A stretch of DNA of 35,462 nucleotides from Alphaproteobacteria bacterium MarineAlpha9_Bin6 (GCA_002937585.1 PTKE01000015.1:1-35462); one strand, 5' to 3'; shown: positions 15,837 through 25,599, numbered from the stretch's first letter. Translations and numbers: made by a program. The notes: generated by a model from the letters alone, not told the origin.

Positions 15837-16697
15837 TTAGGGTAAGTGGGCCGGTAAACGATCGTCGTTCCCCAATGCTATCCGGCGCACTTCGTCACTG
15901 TCCGTCGGATGATGGCCAAGGTTGGCCTTAGGTACTTCACCCTCGATCACCTCGTTACGCAAGCGACCGATACCGGTTATCTCAACTTCAATTATATCAC
16001 CGGGATCAACTGCACGGGAGTTGGCGGGTGTGCCAGTCAACACAAGATCGCCAGGAACTAAGGTGATGTGTCGGGCTAAATCGGTGACCAGATAATCAAT
16101 GCCAAACCACATGTCTTGACCTATTACCGCCTCTTGGACAATCTTTCCATTTCGGTAAGTACGCAAAGTGGAATCTCGCACATCGACGCCACTAACGATG
16201 CCAGGGCCCACAGGGCAAAGTGTGTCCGCACCTTTCACACGAACCATCGATCCAGCATCCGTATCACGCATATCTTGCAAACCGGCATCATTCGCGACAG
16301 TAAAACCCGCTATATAATCCCATGCGTCCTCCAGTAGGATATTTCGAGTCAACTTTCCAATGACCACTGCCAACTCCCCTTCGTAATTCAAATACATGTG
16401 ACCGCCAGGCCTGACCAACTGACCACCATGCGAATTGAGGGAAGAAATTGGTTTGTGAAAATAGGTCGGCTCTGTTGGTTCACCTTCACCACCAAATTCG
16501 TACCAACGTGATCGATAGTTCCCGTGCGGGCAAATAATCTTGGTTGGAGCGCATGGCGGCAAATGCTGCACTTCGCTTTCAGAAACCAGACGACCATCGT
16601 CCAGCTCTAACCCTCCATCAACCACCGTGCTCCAATGGGCGCTACCAGAAAAAATGACGCGCCGTAGTTCATGTCTTGGGCCATCAAGAACACTCAT
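15837..16697 (-). CDS. Fumarylacetoacetate hydrolase-family protein
   Basis: This 286-residue protein has the FAH fold. The metal site shows as YEGELAVVIGK (two Glu) with an Asp later in the ANDAGLQDMRD segment. VKGADTLCPVGP and LVPGDLVLTGTPANS are hallmark segments, with the final strand DIIEVEITGIGRLRN. Members hydrolyse or decarboxylate beta-diketo or 2-hydroxy-dienoic acids with Mg or Mn, often in aromatic breakdown. GGGGAG lies 9 bases before ATG 16697. The TRAP solute-binding gene lies 151 bases upstream on the same strand, so uptake and cleavage of one oxo-acid compound is possible. That link is inferred from position only. Confidence 0.92.
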   Translation of the reverse strand: MSVLDGPRHELRRVIFSGSAHWSTVVDGGLELDDGRLVSESEVQHLPPCAPTKIICPHGNYRSRWYEFGGEGEPTEPTYFHKPISSLNSHGGQLVRPGGHMYLNYEGELAVVIGKLTRNILLEDAWDYIAGFTVANDAGLQDMRDTDAGSMVRVKGADTLCPVGPGIVSGVDVRDSTLRTYRNGKIVQEAVIGQDMWFGIDYLVTDLARHITLVPGDLVLTGTPANSRAVDPGDIIEVEITGIGRLRNEVIEGEVPKANLGHHPTDSDEVRRIALGNDDRLPAHLP

Positions 16698-16848
16698 TTT
16701 TCACTACTCCCCTATTATGCCCTGACATCAATCGACTTTTCCCTTCAAACAGAACTAGAAAAGATTCTTTACGCAAAATTCCAATTCTTATTCGTGCTTG
16801 CTCACAACGCCGTTTTAGTGAAAGCGTCAAAGTTACCAAAAATAAAGA

Positions 16849-17955
16849 TCAGCCCCGTACACTATTTTTGTATATATCCCGACTAGTCATAAAACCGTGT
16901 GTACTATAGGAGGCAAGGGATAAAGCATTCTCTCGAAATTTAGACCAACTGTCGTATATTCTGCGGCTCAAATCGTCTGTCTCAGCAACTTCAGCAACGA
17001 CTTCGTGTGATACCTCAAACAATCCACGCGAAACTTCTTTGGGAAAATGGCGAAGTTCCACATCGAAGCGATTGACCAATACTTTAAGCGCCTGCGAGTT
17101 CCCATAGTCGATTTCCGCTGTCATTCGCGCAGTTTCGTGCCCGGCTGCTTGCCGAACAATCGCACGCAAATCATTGGGCAGTGCCATATAAGATTCTTGG
17201 TTTACGGTTAGTGGGTTCGCAGGTCCTGGTTCTAAAATGCTGGGGCCGTAATAATATTTTGCTGCCTTGTGCAATCCAAGTGCAAGATCTGCATACGGTG
17301 CAATCCACTCTGCCGCATCTACTACACCACTCTGGAGCGCGGGCAGAATTTCTCCTCCCGGAATGTTCATGGTAATTGATCCAAGGCGCGTCAAAACCTC
17401 AGCACCAAGCCCTGGGATTCGCATCCGGAGACCTTTAAAATCCTCGAGACTATTAATTTCACGATTGTACCATCCGCCCATATTGGTGCCACTATTGCCC
17501 GCAAGAAAGCCTTGCAATCCAAATTTTCCATAAAGTTCATCCCACAGCTTCTGGCCTCCTCCATTGTAGATCCATGCATTATGTTCCAGTGGAGTTAACC
17601 CACCAGGAACTCCGCAGAAAAAAGCCATTGCTGGATGTTTAGCAACCCATATGTAAGGGGCCTCGTGCATACACTCAGCTATACCCTCACGAACCGCGTC
17701 AAATGCTTCATATGCCGGGACCAACTCGCCAGCCCCATATACTTTTATGATTAATTTTTCGTTGGACATATTTTTGATAGCATCAGCGATTCTCTGTGAT
17801 CCAGTACCAAGTCCTGGAAACATTTTTGGCCATAATGTGACCATTTTCCATTCAATCCGGTTACTCGCTATCGCCGGTGCAGACTGTTTAATATTTGAAG
17901 TAACAGCAGCACCAGCCCCAATGCCAATGGTTTTAAGAAACGACCTTCGTCTCAT
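16849..17955 (-). CDS. TRAP transporter solute-binding protein (DctP/TakP-like), Tat signal
   Basis: This 368-residue periplasmic binding protein starts with a twin-arginine signal (RRRSFLKTIGIGAG) and a cut near AIAS. The body matches the TakP/DctP group: ITLWP-like opening (VTLWPKMFPGLG), GAGELVPAYEAFDAVREG, MRIPGLGAEVLTRLG with the Arg expected to hold the ligand carboxylate, and DAAEWIAPYADLALGLHKAAKYYY. TakP-type proteins bind 2-oxo-acids. GGGAG is 6 bases before ATG 17955. The DctQ and DctM membrane subunits are not in the window, so the protein is an orphan here and must share a permease elsewhere. The FAA-hydrolase gene lies downstream on the same strand. Confidence 0.92.
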   Translation of the reverse strand: MRRRSFLKTIGIGAGAAVTSNIKQSAPAIASNRIEWKMVTLWPKMFPGLGTGSQRIADAIKNMSNEKLIIKVYGAGELVPAYEAFDAVREGIAECMHEAPYIWVAKHPAMAFFCGVPGGLTPLEHNAWIYNGGGQKLWDELYGKFGLQGFLAGNSGTNMGGWYNREINSLEDFKGLRMRIPGLGAEVLTRLGSITMNIPGGEILPALQSGVVDAAEWIAPYADLALGLHKAAKYYYGPSILEPGPANPLTVNQESYMALPNDLRAIVRQAAGHETARMTAEIDYGNSQALKVLVNRFDVELRHFPKEVSRGLFEVSHEVVAEVAETDDLSRRIYDSWSKFRENALSLASYSTHGFMTSRDIYKNSVRG

Positions 17956-18282
17956 ATTATTCTCCCAGGCTCTTTCCCTACCGACCAGAATAATTGACCT
18001 TACAGCATAATAAACTTCACGAAACTCCAGTAACGTAGTTAGTGTGCGATGAAGGTCTTCGCCACAAGATGTCTTCTCATAAATTGCTTCAGAACTATTG
18101 TTTTGAATTGCGGCATTCTAAAATCTGAAAGTTCTCAGGCCTTTATTTAGTAAAAGGTGCAATTCAGTCGCTATAAGTCCCATAAAAAACTCCTTCATTT
18201 ATTCCGTATTTTTTGCCTATATTTGAAGTCGGAAACCAGTATTTTACTTTAGAACTAGTCAATGAAACGGAGGTGTAAGTCG
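17956..18282. other. Divergent intergenic region between TRAP binding-protein and amidase genes
   Basis: This stretch of 327 bases has no convincing gene; the longest ATG frame is 33 codons and looks random. It should hold the promoters of both flanking genes. A perfect 8-base inverted repeat, TGAATTGC (18104-18111) and GCAATTCA (18159-18166), encloses a smaller one, CCTTT/AAAGG (18140-18157). This could be an operator or looped RNA. Confidence 0.5.
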
Positions 18283-19665
18283 ATGACCCACCTCGCAGAT
18301 CTTTCCCTTCGCGACGTTTCTAGCGGTTTCCGCACGAGACGGTTCTCTGCCTCAGAGCTACTTGAACAGTGTTTGCAGAGAATCTCCTCGACCAGAAATA
18401 GACGAAGTGCTTTTCTTCAAGTGCTTGACGAAAGCGCTCGGAAAGCCGCTCAGCAAACTGATATTCGAATAAAAAACGAAAGCCTATTAGGACCGTTAGA
18501 TGGAGTCCCTATCGCGATCAAAGACAATATTCGAATCAAGGGTTATCCAACGACAGTTGGTTTTCAATTTTGGCGCGACTCTGTCACGGAGGAAAATGCT
18601 CAGGTTATAACTCTATTACAAACAGCCGGTGCAGTACTCGTGGGGAAAACTAATCTCGATGAGGCGGCGCTTGGCGCCACGACAGACAATGCCTTCTTTG
18701 GTTGCACCTACAACCCATACGGCGAGAACATGACACCTGGAGGATCCAGTGGTGGCTCAAGTGCCGCAGTTGCTGGAAGACTGTGTATTGGTGCGTTGGG
18801 AACCGATACCATGGGATCGATCCGTATTCCCGCATCCTACTGCGGCGTGGTTGGACTAAAACCAACATACGGCCGCATTAGCACGCGCGGAATTGTCCCC
18901 CTTAGCCGTCACTTTGACCACGTTGGTCCTTTCGGACGCACTGTAGAAGATGTCCAAATTATGTTGAGCATATTGGAAGGTTTCGATCCTAGACATCCAG
19001 ACTCACGTAGAAATCCTAACACGTCAGTGGAACCGTTTAATGTTAAGGGACTACGACTCGGCACGATTGAAAATTTCCATCAGACCGAATGGCATCCAAA
19101 AGTGTCCGCTAGTTTTAAGGACTCATTGAAGCGAATGAAGGACCTTGGCTGTTTGATTGAGCCGCTTGAAATACCTGACTACGAACCAGCATCAACACGC
19201 ATATCTTGTTTAAAGTTTGTGGAGGCAGAAGCCGCATCGACCTTTTCAAACGAGCTACTCTCTACGTCGAACCAAATTCCGGATAAAATACTGAAGTTAC
19301 TCAACTATGGTGCTCGGTTAAATTCTAAGCAACGAAATCAGGTAAAATCTCACCTGTTGGATCTTTCAAATCGTGCAAACATCTTATTCGATCAAGTTGA
19401 CGCATTAATCGCACCCACAACTCCACAGGCCGCCTTCCCGTTTGAAGCTGAAGTGCCAATCAATCAAAGCGATCTCACGGTCCTTGCCAACATTGCTAAC
19501 TGGCCAGCAATCTCCGTACCAATAGGATTTGATCAAAATGGTATGCCGCTCGGTATCCAATTCATGGCTCCAGCCTGGCAAGACACGACTGTCATCGAAC
19601 TTGCACACTCTTTCGAACTTTCCAGAGGTCCGTTTCCAGGACCTGATCATATCAATTCCATTTAA
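18283..19665 (+). CDS. Amidase (amidase-signature family)
   Basis: This 460-residue amidase-signature enzyme hydrolyses a carboxamide to acid plus ammonia or amine. The Ser-cisSer-Lys triad is complete: Lys80 (PIAIKDN), Ser155 (PGGSSGGSS) and Ser179 (DTMGSIRIPAS). The distances of 75 and 24 residues match the family. I chose ATG 18283 because GGAGG (18269-18273) is 9 bases upstream; ATG 18262 has no site. The length is normal. It is GatA-like in general form, but no gatB or gatC lies nearby, so it is more likely a catabolic amidase than part of the tRNA amidotransferase. The aldolase gene follows 206 bases downstream. The exact amide is unknown. Confidence 0.92.
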   Translation: MTHLADLSLRDVSSGFRTRRFSASELLEQCLQRISSTRNRRSAFLQVLDESARKAAQQTDIRIKNESLLGPLDGVPIAIKDNIRIKGYPTTVGFQFWRDSVTEENAQVITLLQTAGAVLVGKTNLDEAALGATTDNAFFGCTYNPYGENMTPGGSSGGSSAAVAGRLCIGALGTDTMGSIRIPASYCGVVGLKPTYGRISTRGIVPLSRHFDHVGPFGRTVEDVQIMLSILEGFDPRHPDSRRNPNTSVEPFNVKGLRLGTIENFHQTEWHPKVSASFKDSLKRMKDLGCLIEPLEIPDYEPASTRISCLKFVEAEAASTFSNELLSTSNQIPDKILKLLNYGARLNSKQRNQVKSHLLDLSNRANILFDQVDALIAPTTPQAAFPFEAEVPINQSDLTVLANIANWPAISVPIGFDQNGMPLGIQFMAPAWQDTTVIELAHSFELSRGPFPGPDHINSI

Positions 19666-19826
19666 CCTTTTAATATGGTGCTCAAGAAGCGAAGTAATTC
19701 GACAAAATACTAACTCCATACAAGTCGAGTACCAAGAATCCGACCCTTGCAAAAGGTTGTCCCAAAGACCTTGCGCAAGCGCAGTATGGCTGTCACAACA
19801 TTGGTCCAAGATAGCTTGAGAATTAC

Positions 19827-19853
19827 AAAAAAATGGGGTGGAGAACCACCATT
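19827..19853 (-). terminator. Intrinsic-terminator-like hairpin on the minus strand, just upstream of the aldolase gene
   Basis: GGTGG (19837-19841), loop AGAA and CCACC (19846-19850) form a perfect 5-base stem, extended by ATT/AAT past a bulge. Read on the minus strand the stem is followed by a T7 run (A-run 19827-19833), the classic intrinsic terminator form. On the plus strand it sits 5 bases before the Shine-Dalgarno site of the aldolase gene and could limit ribosome access. Confidence 0.45.
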
Positions 19854-19871
19854 CGCAGAAGGGTATGAACA

Positions 19872-20669
19872 ATGATTATGCCGAATACATTTCGGGAAAA
19901 ATTGGAACGAAATGAACCAACTGTTGGGACACACTTTTTATCCCCCGACCCCGATCTTCCGGAAATAATTGGCGATACTGGACTATATGATTACGGAGAA
20001 TTTTGCGCCGAATATGCAGTCTTTGACATGCCCTTGCTCTATCACATGGCCCGCGCAGGCCAATGCGCAAACCTGCCTCTGATGATCAAGCCAGACCAGA
20101 AAAGCGAATCATTTTGGGCCCAAACCGCGCTCGGGGCGGGGTTCAAGTCCGTCTTATTTACCGACATTCGAACCACAGAGGATATTGTTAGGTGCCAACA
20201 AGCAATTAGGCCCGACACCCCAAAAAACGGCGGTCATATGGGTGTAAAATTGCGACGCCCGGCACTCACCGGTTATGCCCCTGAAGGCTACGTTCAAGAC
20301 TTAGAATCGATAGTCTTTTTAATCATGATTGAAAAGAACGTAGCAGTTGAAAACATCGACGAAATCCTCTCTGCTGCAAATAATTACGGAGTCGACATGA
20401 CCCAATGGGGTCCGGCGGATTATGGGTTTTCCCGCGGTGAACCAAACTTGATGAATACTCCTGAAATTCGACCAGCTGAGGAGTTAGTAATCCGCAAATG
20501 TCTTGAATATGGCATCCATCCCCGAATCGAAATTGGGGATAGCGAAAAAGCGAAACGGTACATTGACCTTGGTGTGCGACATTTCTGTGTAGGATGGGAT
20601 CGCTTCTTTTACCAAAGCAATTTGGTGCAGCTCGGAGAGAACATGAAAAAAATCGTGGAAGGACTGTAG
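19872..20669 (+). CDS. HpcH/HpaI aldolase-family protein
   Basis: This 265-residue TIM-barrel protein belongs to the HpcH/HpaI aldolase / citrate lyase beta group. Visible pieces are the opening GTHFLSPDPDLPEIIGDTG, a Glu in FLIMIEKNVAVENIDEI and the Asp of QWGPADYGFSRG, which should hold the divalent metal that activates pyruvate. Family members cleave 4-hydroxy-2-oxo acids to pyruvate and an aldehyde. The Arg expected near the front is less clear (GEFCAEYAVFD replaces the usual DxEH region), so the substrate may differ. AAGGG is 8 bases before ATG 19872. The gene sits between amidase and nicotinamidase genes on the same strand and may be part of the same catabolic set. Confidence 0.85.
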   Translation: MIMPNTFREKLERNEPTVGTHFLSPDPDLPEIIGDTGLYDYGEFCAEYAVFDMPLLYHMARAGQCANLPLMIKPDQKSESFWAQTALGAGFKSVLFTDIRTTEDIVRCQQAIRPDTPKNGGHMGVKLRRPALTGYAPEGYVQDLESIVFLIMIEKNVAVENIDEILSAANNYGVDMTQWGPADYGFSRGEPNLMNTPEIRPAEELVIRKCLEYGIHPRIEIGDSEKAKRYIDLGVRHFCVGWDRFFYQSNLVQLGENMKKIVEGL

Positions 20670-20742
20670 GCCAAATGAGAATGCGCGTACTGTTAACGTA
20701 CTTGGAAGCGCCACGAGGAATTATAGATTGGAGTGACCGATA

Positions 20743-21453
20743 ATGCCGGCTTCAATGAAGCGACGTCAGTTTCTGTTTGGGATCGGAAGCCTTGCGCTAC
20801 TTACTCCGAGTGTTGCATTTCCAGCTGTCAAGCCCTCAGATAAGGCTGTACTATTAGTAGTTGACGTCCAAAATTGCTTTCTCCCGGGTGGGACGCTTGC
20901 GGTAAACGGCGGGAATGAAATCATTCCGATTATCAATGCTCTCGCGCAAAAATTCAAAAACGTGATATTCACACAAGACTGGCACACCCCAGGCCATGCC
21001 TCGTTCGCGTCGAGCCACCCTGGCAAAACTCCTTTTGAGACCATCGAGTTACCGTATGGCAAACAGGTTTTGTGGCCGGACCATTGCATTCAGGGATCCG
21101 AAGATGCAAAACTCGCCGCCGGTCTAGATATCCCGCACGCGCAGCTGATTATACGCAAAGGGTATCACAACGACATCGACAGCTATTCGACCTTTATCGC
21201 TGCGGACCGGAAAACAAAGACAGGCTTAACCGGCTATGTACAAGAACGCGGGTTGAGCGAAGTATATGTATGCGGGTTAGCCACGGATTTCTGTGTCAGC
21301 TGGTCTGCAATCGATGCTCGACGCGCAGGCCTACATGTTTCGGTAATCGAAGACGCCTGCCGGGGCATTGATCTCAATGGATCACTTGAGGCTGCGTGGC
21401 ACTTGATGGATGAGGCTGGCGTAAAACGCATTCAATCTAGAGACATCACATAG
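20743..21453 (+). CDS. pncA: Nicotinamidase, predicted to be exported by Tat
   Basis: This 236-residue isochorismatase-fold enzyme turns nicotinamide into nicotinate plus ammonia. The catalytic triad is Asp41 (VVDVQNCF), Lys139 (RKGYHND) and Cys184 (ATDFCVSW). The metal site is Asp79-x-His81-x3-His85 (QDWHTPGHASF). The 45-residue spacing from Lys to Cys equals that of E. coli PncA, and WPDHCIQG and IDSYSTF are PncA signatures. The unusual part is the front: MKRRQFLFGIGSLALLTPSVAFPA is added before the normal start and reads as a Tat signal, so the enzyme would work in the periplasm. GGAG is 9 bases before ATG 20743; the Met at residue 5 is an alternative start that keeps the signal. It lies 73 bases after the aldolase gene. 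Confidence 0.93.
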   Translation: MPASMKRRQFLFGIGSLALLTPSVAFPAVKPSDKAVLLVVDVQNCFLPGGTLAVNGGNEIIPIINALAQKFKNVIFTQDWHTPGHASFASSHPGKTPFETIELPYGKQVLWPDHCIQGSEDAKLAAGLDIPHAQLIIRKGYHNDIDSYSTFIAADRKTKTGLTGYVQERGLSEVYVCGLATDFCVSWSAIDARRAGLHVSVIEDACRGIDLNGSLEAAWHLMDEAGVKRIQSRDIT

Positions 21454-21630
21454 CGGGGACCTACATCCATACCTGCTACACTTCGCGGTGAAATGTAAAA
21501 CATACAGACCAGACATAAAATGGCGACGTTTCTGTAGCTTACTTGAAACCAGGTAATCCTTCGCGGACTCTTTGCGGTGCTTGTGTGTCGCCGACCAACT
21601 GACAAGCTCCGACGGTGATGCCTGCCTCAC

Positions 21631-23355
21631 TTAATGACCAGCGGCCAGCGCACCTTTAATTACTTGCCCAGCACATGCACCCGTAGTTTCGCCGTTTTCC
21701 AGTGTGACTTGGCCATTGACAACCGTATAGGCGATGCCCTCCGCTTTTTGGACTAGACGTCGAGCGCCTCCTGGCAGGTCTCGCTGTACCGTCGGGACCT
21801 TCGGCCTAATCTCTTTTTCGTCGAAGAGCACCAAGTCCGCCGCATAATCTTTACGTATTAAGCCGCGGTCAGATATTCCCCAGGCTAATGCATTGTCGAG
21901 TGTCAGCATGCGCACCGCAGTTTCCAGGGTAAACACTTGTTTCTGGCGCACCCAATAGTTCAACATATGAGTTTGTAGGGAGGATCCCATCTCCTGACAA
22001 ACGTGGGCGCCTGAATCCGAGAAGGTCGCCAATGTGCGAGGGTGCTCAAGTATACCTTGGACATGACTAGGATCCTCATTGACTAGTGGCTGAACGAAGA
22101 TTTGATCTTCGTTTTCCAAAACCAAATCCAGAATCACCTCCACTTGATGCTTGCCACAAGCTTTCGCCAGATCTTCTACAGTAGGGTCATCCCAATCGAC
22201 CCCTCGCATAACATATAAATTATCATAGTCGGGTTTACGCGGATCTGTGGTAGCAGCACCGCCTCCCTGAAAAACATTGTCACGAGGTTTCATAAGGGCT
22301 TCGTCGGCAATAAGTCGCTGTCGGACGTCCGGATTAGCAAAACGGGATTTCTGTTCTTCCATCGAGAGGCTCCGCACTTCTTCCCACGCCGGCAAGCCAT
22401 CGAACGGCAGGTAGGATTTAGCCGAAAAAATAGCGTTGATGGAACGAGTCGTTGCCTGACCCCACATCTGTCCACCAGATGCGACCACTTCGTCGATATA
22501 ATTGGTTTGGTATTGCCAAGAAATAGGCTCATCTCCCTGGCTGGTAGAAAGAATGCCGAACATGACAGGCCGTCCGCTATTTAGTGCCACCTTACGCAAA
22601 CGTTCCAAAAAATCCCGTTGGGCGGCACCCGATGACATATCTGGACCGATTTGGAAGACTCCCGAGTTAACCTCTGCCATGGCAGCAACTAGTCGATCGA
22701 TTTCTTCCCATTCAGCAATTCGGCTGGCCACCGGCGTCCCGTCTGGTGTGATGTGGGTTGTAGCGCGGGATGTGGAAAAGCCCACGGCACCAGCTAGCAG
22801 TGCCTCCTGAACAGCCCAAGCCATGCGGTCAAGGTCTTCTTCGTTTGCCGCTTCGCTCAATGCTCTTTCGCCCATGACATACATACGCAATGCCGAGTGC
22901 CCAATGTAAGCCCCATAGTTCAAGCCTTTGGGCAACCGCTCCACATTGGCCAGATATTCAGGAAAGGTCTCCCAAGTCCAGTCGATGCCCGAAACCATGG
23001 CTTCGGTGGGAATATCCTCCACCGCTTCCAGGCACCTAGCAAACCATTCGCGATCCTCAGGCATACAGGGCGCCAAAGCAAAACCACAATTGCCCATCAA
23101 CGCTGTTGTCACCCCGTGCCAGCAGGAGCAACTGCCCAACGGATCCCAGGAGACTTGAGCGTCCATGTGAGTGTGGCCATCGATAAATCCCGGCGCGACA
23201 ACCAACCCATCAGCATTAATTGTACGCTCAGCGGCTTTCCGAATATGTCCAATCTCAATGATGCGACCGTCCTTGACACCAATATCCGCCCCATACCGCG
23301 CCACGCCAGACCCGTCCACCACAGTGCCGTTCTTGACCAGTAGGTCCAACCCCAT
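21631..23355 (-). CDS. D-aminoacylase-like amidohydrolase, copy 1
   Basis: This 574-residue amidohydrolase of the N-acyl-D-amino-acid deacylase group starts with the small beta domain (DLLVKNGTVVDGSG). It has the first metal motif FIDGHTHMD, the conserved Cys of MGNCG, SDSGAH near the end and the closing domain KDYAADLVLFDEKEI. The family removes acyl or carbamoyl groups from D-amino acids or cyclic amides with zinc. The T-H-x-R segment that carries another metal ligand in true D-aminoacylases reads FQIGPD here, so the substrate or metal number may differ. GAGGGGAA precedes ATG 23355. A paralogue lies at 26820-28502. Cytoplasmic, with no signal peptide. Confidence 0.9.
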   Translation of the reverse strand: MGLDLLVKNGTVVDGSGVARYGADIGVKDGRIIEIGHIRKAAERTINADGLVVAPGFIDGHTHMDAQVSWDPLGSCSCWHGVTTALMGNCGFALAPCMPEDREWFARCLEAVEDIPTEAMVSGIDWTWETFPEYLANVERLPKGLNYGAYIGHSALRMYVMGERALSEAANEEDLDRMAWAVQEALLAGAVGFSTSRATTHITPDGTPVASRIAEWEEIDRLVAAMAEVNSGVFQIGPDMSSGAAQRDFLERLRKVALNSGRPVMFGILSTSQGDEPISWQYQTNYIDEVVASGGQMWGQATTRSINAIFSAKSYLPFDGLPAWEEVRSLSMEEQKSRFANPDVRQRLIADEALMKPRDNVFQGGGAATTDPRKPDYDNLYVMRGVDWDDPTVEDLAKACGKHQVEVILDLVLENEDQIFVQPLVNEDPSHVQGILEHPRTLATFSDSGAHVCQEMGSSLQTHMLNYWVRQKQVFTLETAVRMLTLDNALAWGISDRGLIRKDYAADLVLFDEKEIRPKVPTVQRDLPGGARRLVQKAEGIAYTVVNGQVTLENGETTGACAGQVIKGALAAGH

Positions 23356-23537
23356 GACGTTCCCCTCAGCAAAAATTTAGCAATCCAAACCTTACTCTCT
23401 AGAGAGCCCGACGCCACTCCAGCAACGCCCAACCTGGGCTTCTCCGTCGGGGGAAAGCAGATCCATTCGCAAGCACGTCGATTAGAGCGTCCGGACAGAG
23501 CTTGGAGAAATTTTGTCGCTGAGGCAATGCCTAAGCT

Positions 23538-25385
23538 TTAGGTAATGGCAACAGATGATCGTTTCATGCCGCGCCCAGCCTTTTTCCGCTCATGCTGTTT
23601 CAGAAGTTTTTTCCGAATTCGGATTGACTTCGGTGTGACCTCAACCAACTCATCATCGTTTATGAATTCAAGGGCGTATTCAAGTGTCGTCTCGATCGGC
23701 GGCGTTAGTATAATATTTTCGTCACTTCCAGCCGCGCGGATATTTGTCAGTTGCTTTCCCTTCATTGGGTTCACCACCAAATCATTTGCCCGCACATGCT
23801 GCCCCACCACCATACCTTCGTATATTTCCGTGCCAGGAGATACAAAAAGACGCCCACGTTCCTGGAGATTAAATAGAGCGTAGGCGAGCGCCCGCCCGCC
23901 CGCCATCGAAACCAACACGCCGCTGTTCCGACGACCCAGCGCCGCATCAACCTTGGTACCGTAATGATCGAAAGCATGGTACATGAGGCCCGTCCCGGAT
24001 GTCGCCGTAAGAAATTCTGAACGAAATCCGATTAACCCACGGGTCGGGATCAAATACTCCAGTTGTGTTCGGCCCCTGCTATCCGAGCCTACATTACGCA
24101 ATTCACCCCGGCGTTCCCCCAATTTTTCCATGACAGCACCCTGGTGTTCATCCTCGACGTCAACGGTCAGGATTTGCCAGGGTTCGCAAATCTTGCCATC
24201 CACCTCTTTCAAAATCACTTCGGGGCGTGATATCGCAAGCTCGTATCCCTCACGCCGCATGGTCTCAACGAGGATGCTGAGATGCAATTCGCCTCGGCCG
24301 GAAACTTTAAATTTGTCGGGATCATTAGTCGGCTCGACCTGTAGCGCTACATTATGAATGAGTTCCTGGGCGAGCCGCTCTCCTAAATTTCGACTGGTCA
24401 CGAATTGTCCGTCGCGACCAGCCGACGGTGCGTTATTCACTTGAAACGTCATGCTGATCGTAGGTTCGTCAACCACAAGTGCAGGAAGAGGCTCAATTTT
24501 CTCTAGAGCACAAATTGTGTCGGATATGTTGAGCTTGTCAAAACCAGTGAAGGCGATAATTTGCCCTGCCACTGCCTCTTCCCACTCAACCCGTTCTAGG
24601 CCGTGGAACCCAAAAATCTGTAAAATTCGTTCAGTGCGCGTCTTACCGTCAGCGCCAATCAATGTAACCGGGGAATTCCGCGCAATCCGACCACGCTGCA
24701 CACGCCCAATCCCAATTACACCTACATAGCTTGAGTACGACAACGCACTGACCTGAAGTTGAAACGGCCCATTTTGATCAACATTGGGTGGCGGCACGTG
24801 ATCGGTAATCGCCTGGAAAAGGGCCGTCATGTCCGGTTTTCTTTGATCGGACTCCAACGACGCCCAGCCTTCAAGCGCCGAGCTATAGACCACCGGAAAA
24901 TCAAGCTGCTTGTCACTTGCGTCCAGCCGGTCGAACAAGTCAAATGTCTGATCCAATACCCAATCTGGCCGTGCACTAGGACGATCTATTTTATTGATTA
25001 CAACGATAGGACAAAGCCCCAATGCAAGCGCCTTGTTGGTAACAAAACGTGTCTGGGGCATGGGACCTTCCACCGCATCGACTAACAACAGTACCGAGTC
25101 CACCATAGATAAAATTCGCTCGACTTCTCCCCCAAAATCAGCGTGGCCCGGTGTGTCAACGATATTGATGTAGGTGTCTCTCCATTGAAGTCCCGTATTC
25201 TTCGAGAGAATAGTGATGCCTCTTTCTCTTTCCAATTCGTTCGAATCCATCACTCGTACTTCGGACTGATAAGCACGACCGAGCGTACCGCACTCGTTGA
25301 GCAACGCGTCGACGAGTGTGGTCTTGCCATGGTCAACATGAGCAATAATGGCAATATTACGGAGTCCAGAAGGAGTGTCGGTCAT
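23538..25385 (-). CDS. typA: Translational GTPase TypA/BipA
   Basis: This 615-residue ribosome-binding GTPase shows all G motifs: AHVDHGKT (G1), RGITI (G2), DTPGHADF (G3) and NKID (G4). Next come EF-Tu-like domain 2, the EF-G-like domains III and V, and the TypA-specific carboxy-terminal part ([50 protein letters not shown]). It helps ribosome assembly and stress or low-temperature adaptation. The length is normal. The Shine-Dalgarno site before ATG 25385 is weak. It is divergent from the cinA-like gene, with a 214-base gap that should hold both promoters. Of the genes here this one is the best for phylogenetic placement. Confidence 0.98.
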   Translation of the reverse strand: MTDTPSGLRNIAIIAHVDHGKTTLVDALLNECGTLGRAYQSEVRVMDSNELERERGITILSKNTGLQWRDTYINIVDTPGHADFGGEVERILSMVDSVLLLVDAVEGPMPQTRFVTNKALALGLCPIVVINKIDRPSARPDWVLDQTFDLFDRLDASDKQLDFPVVYSSALEGWASLESDQRKPDMTALFQAITDHVPPPNVDQNGPFQLQVSALSYSSYVGVIGIGRVQRGRIARNSPVTLIGADGKTRTERILQIFGFHGLERVEWEEAVAGQIIAFTGFDKLNISDTICALEKIEPLPALVVDEPTISMTFQVNNAPSAGRDGQFVTSRNLGERLAQELIHNVALQVEPTNDPDKFKVSGRGELHLSILVETMRREGYELAISRPEVILKEVDGKICEPWQILTVDVEDEHQGAVMEKLGERRGELRNVGSDSRGRTQLEYLIPTRGLIGFRSEFLTATSGTGLMYHAFDHYGTKVDAALGRRNSGVLVSMAGGRALAYALFNLQERGRLFVSPGTEIYEGMVVGQHVRANDLVVNPMKGKQLTNIRAAGSDENIILTPPIETTLEYALEFINDDELVEVTPKSIRIRKKLLKQHERKKAGRGMKRSSVAIT

Positions 25386-25599
25386 CCACGAACCGGATAA
25401 AGTGATTTAAGAAAAAGAAACCGGAAATAATCGCTCGGAAGCAGCACCACGGTTATATACGATCCCCGCCACCGTTTAAACAGCATTAGGGGCCAGGACA
25501 ATATTCAGTTTTTCCCTAAATAAGAATCCATAAGTCAGATAAAAAACTATCTCGGTTTCTTGAACAATAGCTGACCATAATTATAAGGGAATTTATTGC

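Noticed and set aside
18049-18150. 33-codon ATG frame in the amidase upstream region
   Set aside because: No ribosome site, no clear hydrophobic or conserved pattern, and it lies where promoters are expected.
19770-19779. CTTGCGCAAG palindrome downstream of the amidase gene
   Set aside because: A 10-base palindrome without a second copy or a clear link to a promoter; too little to call a site.
20743-21453. Maleamate amidohydrolase or isochorismatase as the identity of the Tat-type hydrolase
   Set aside because: The DWHTPGH metal site, WPDHCIQG and Lys-Cys spacing match nicotinamidase specifically.
23545-25400. Several plus-strand frames over the typA gene
   Set aside because: They are shadows of typA: no ribosome sites, Ser/Arg/Pro-rich composition and no protein-family features.
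25560-25587. TTGAAC and TATAAG, 16 bases apart, as a promoter of the cinA-like gene
   Set aside because: The -10 box would overlap the Shine-Dalgarno site and give almost no leader, so both cannot work together as read.
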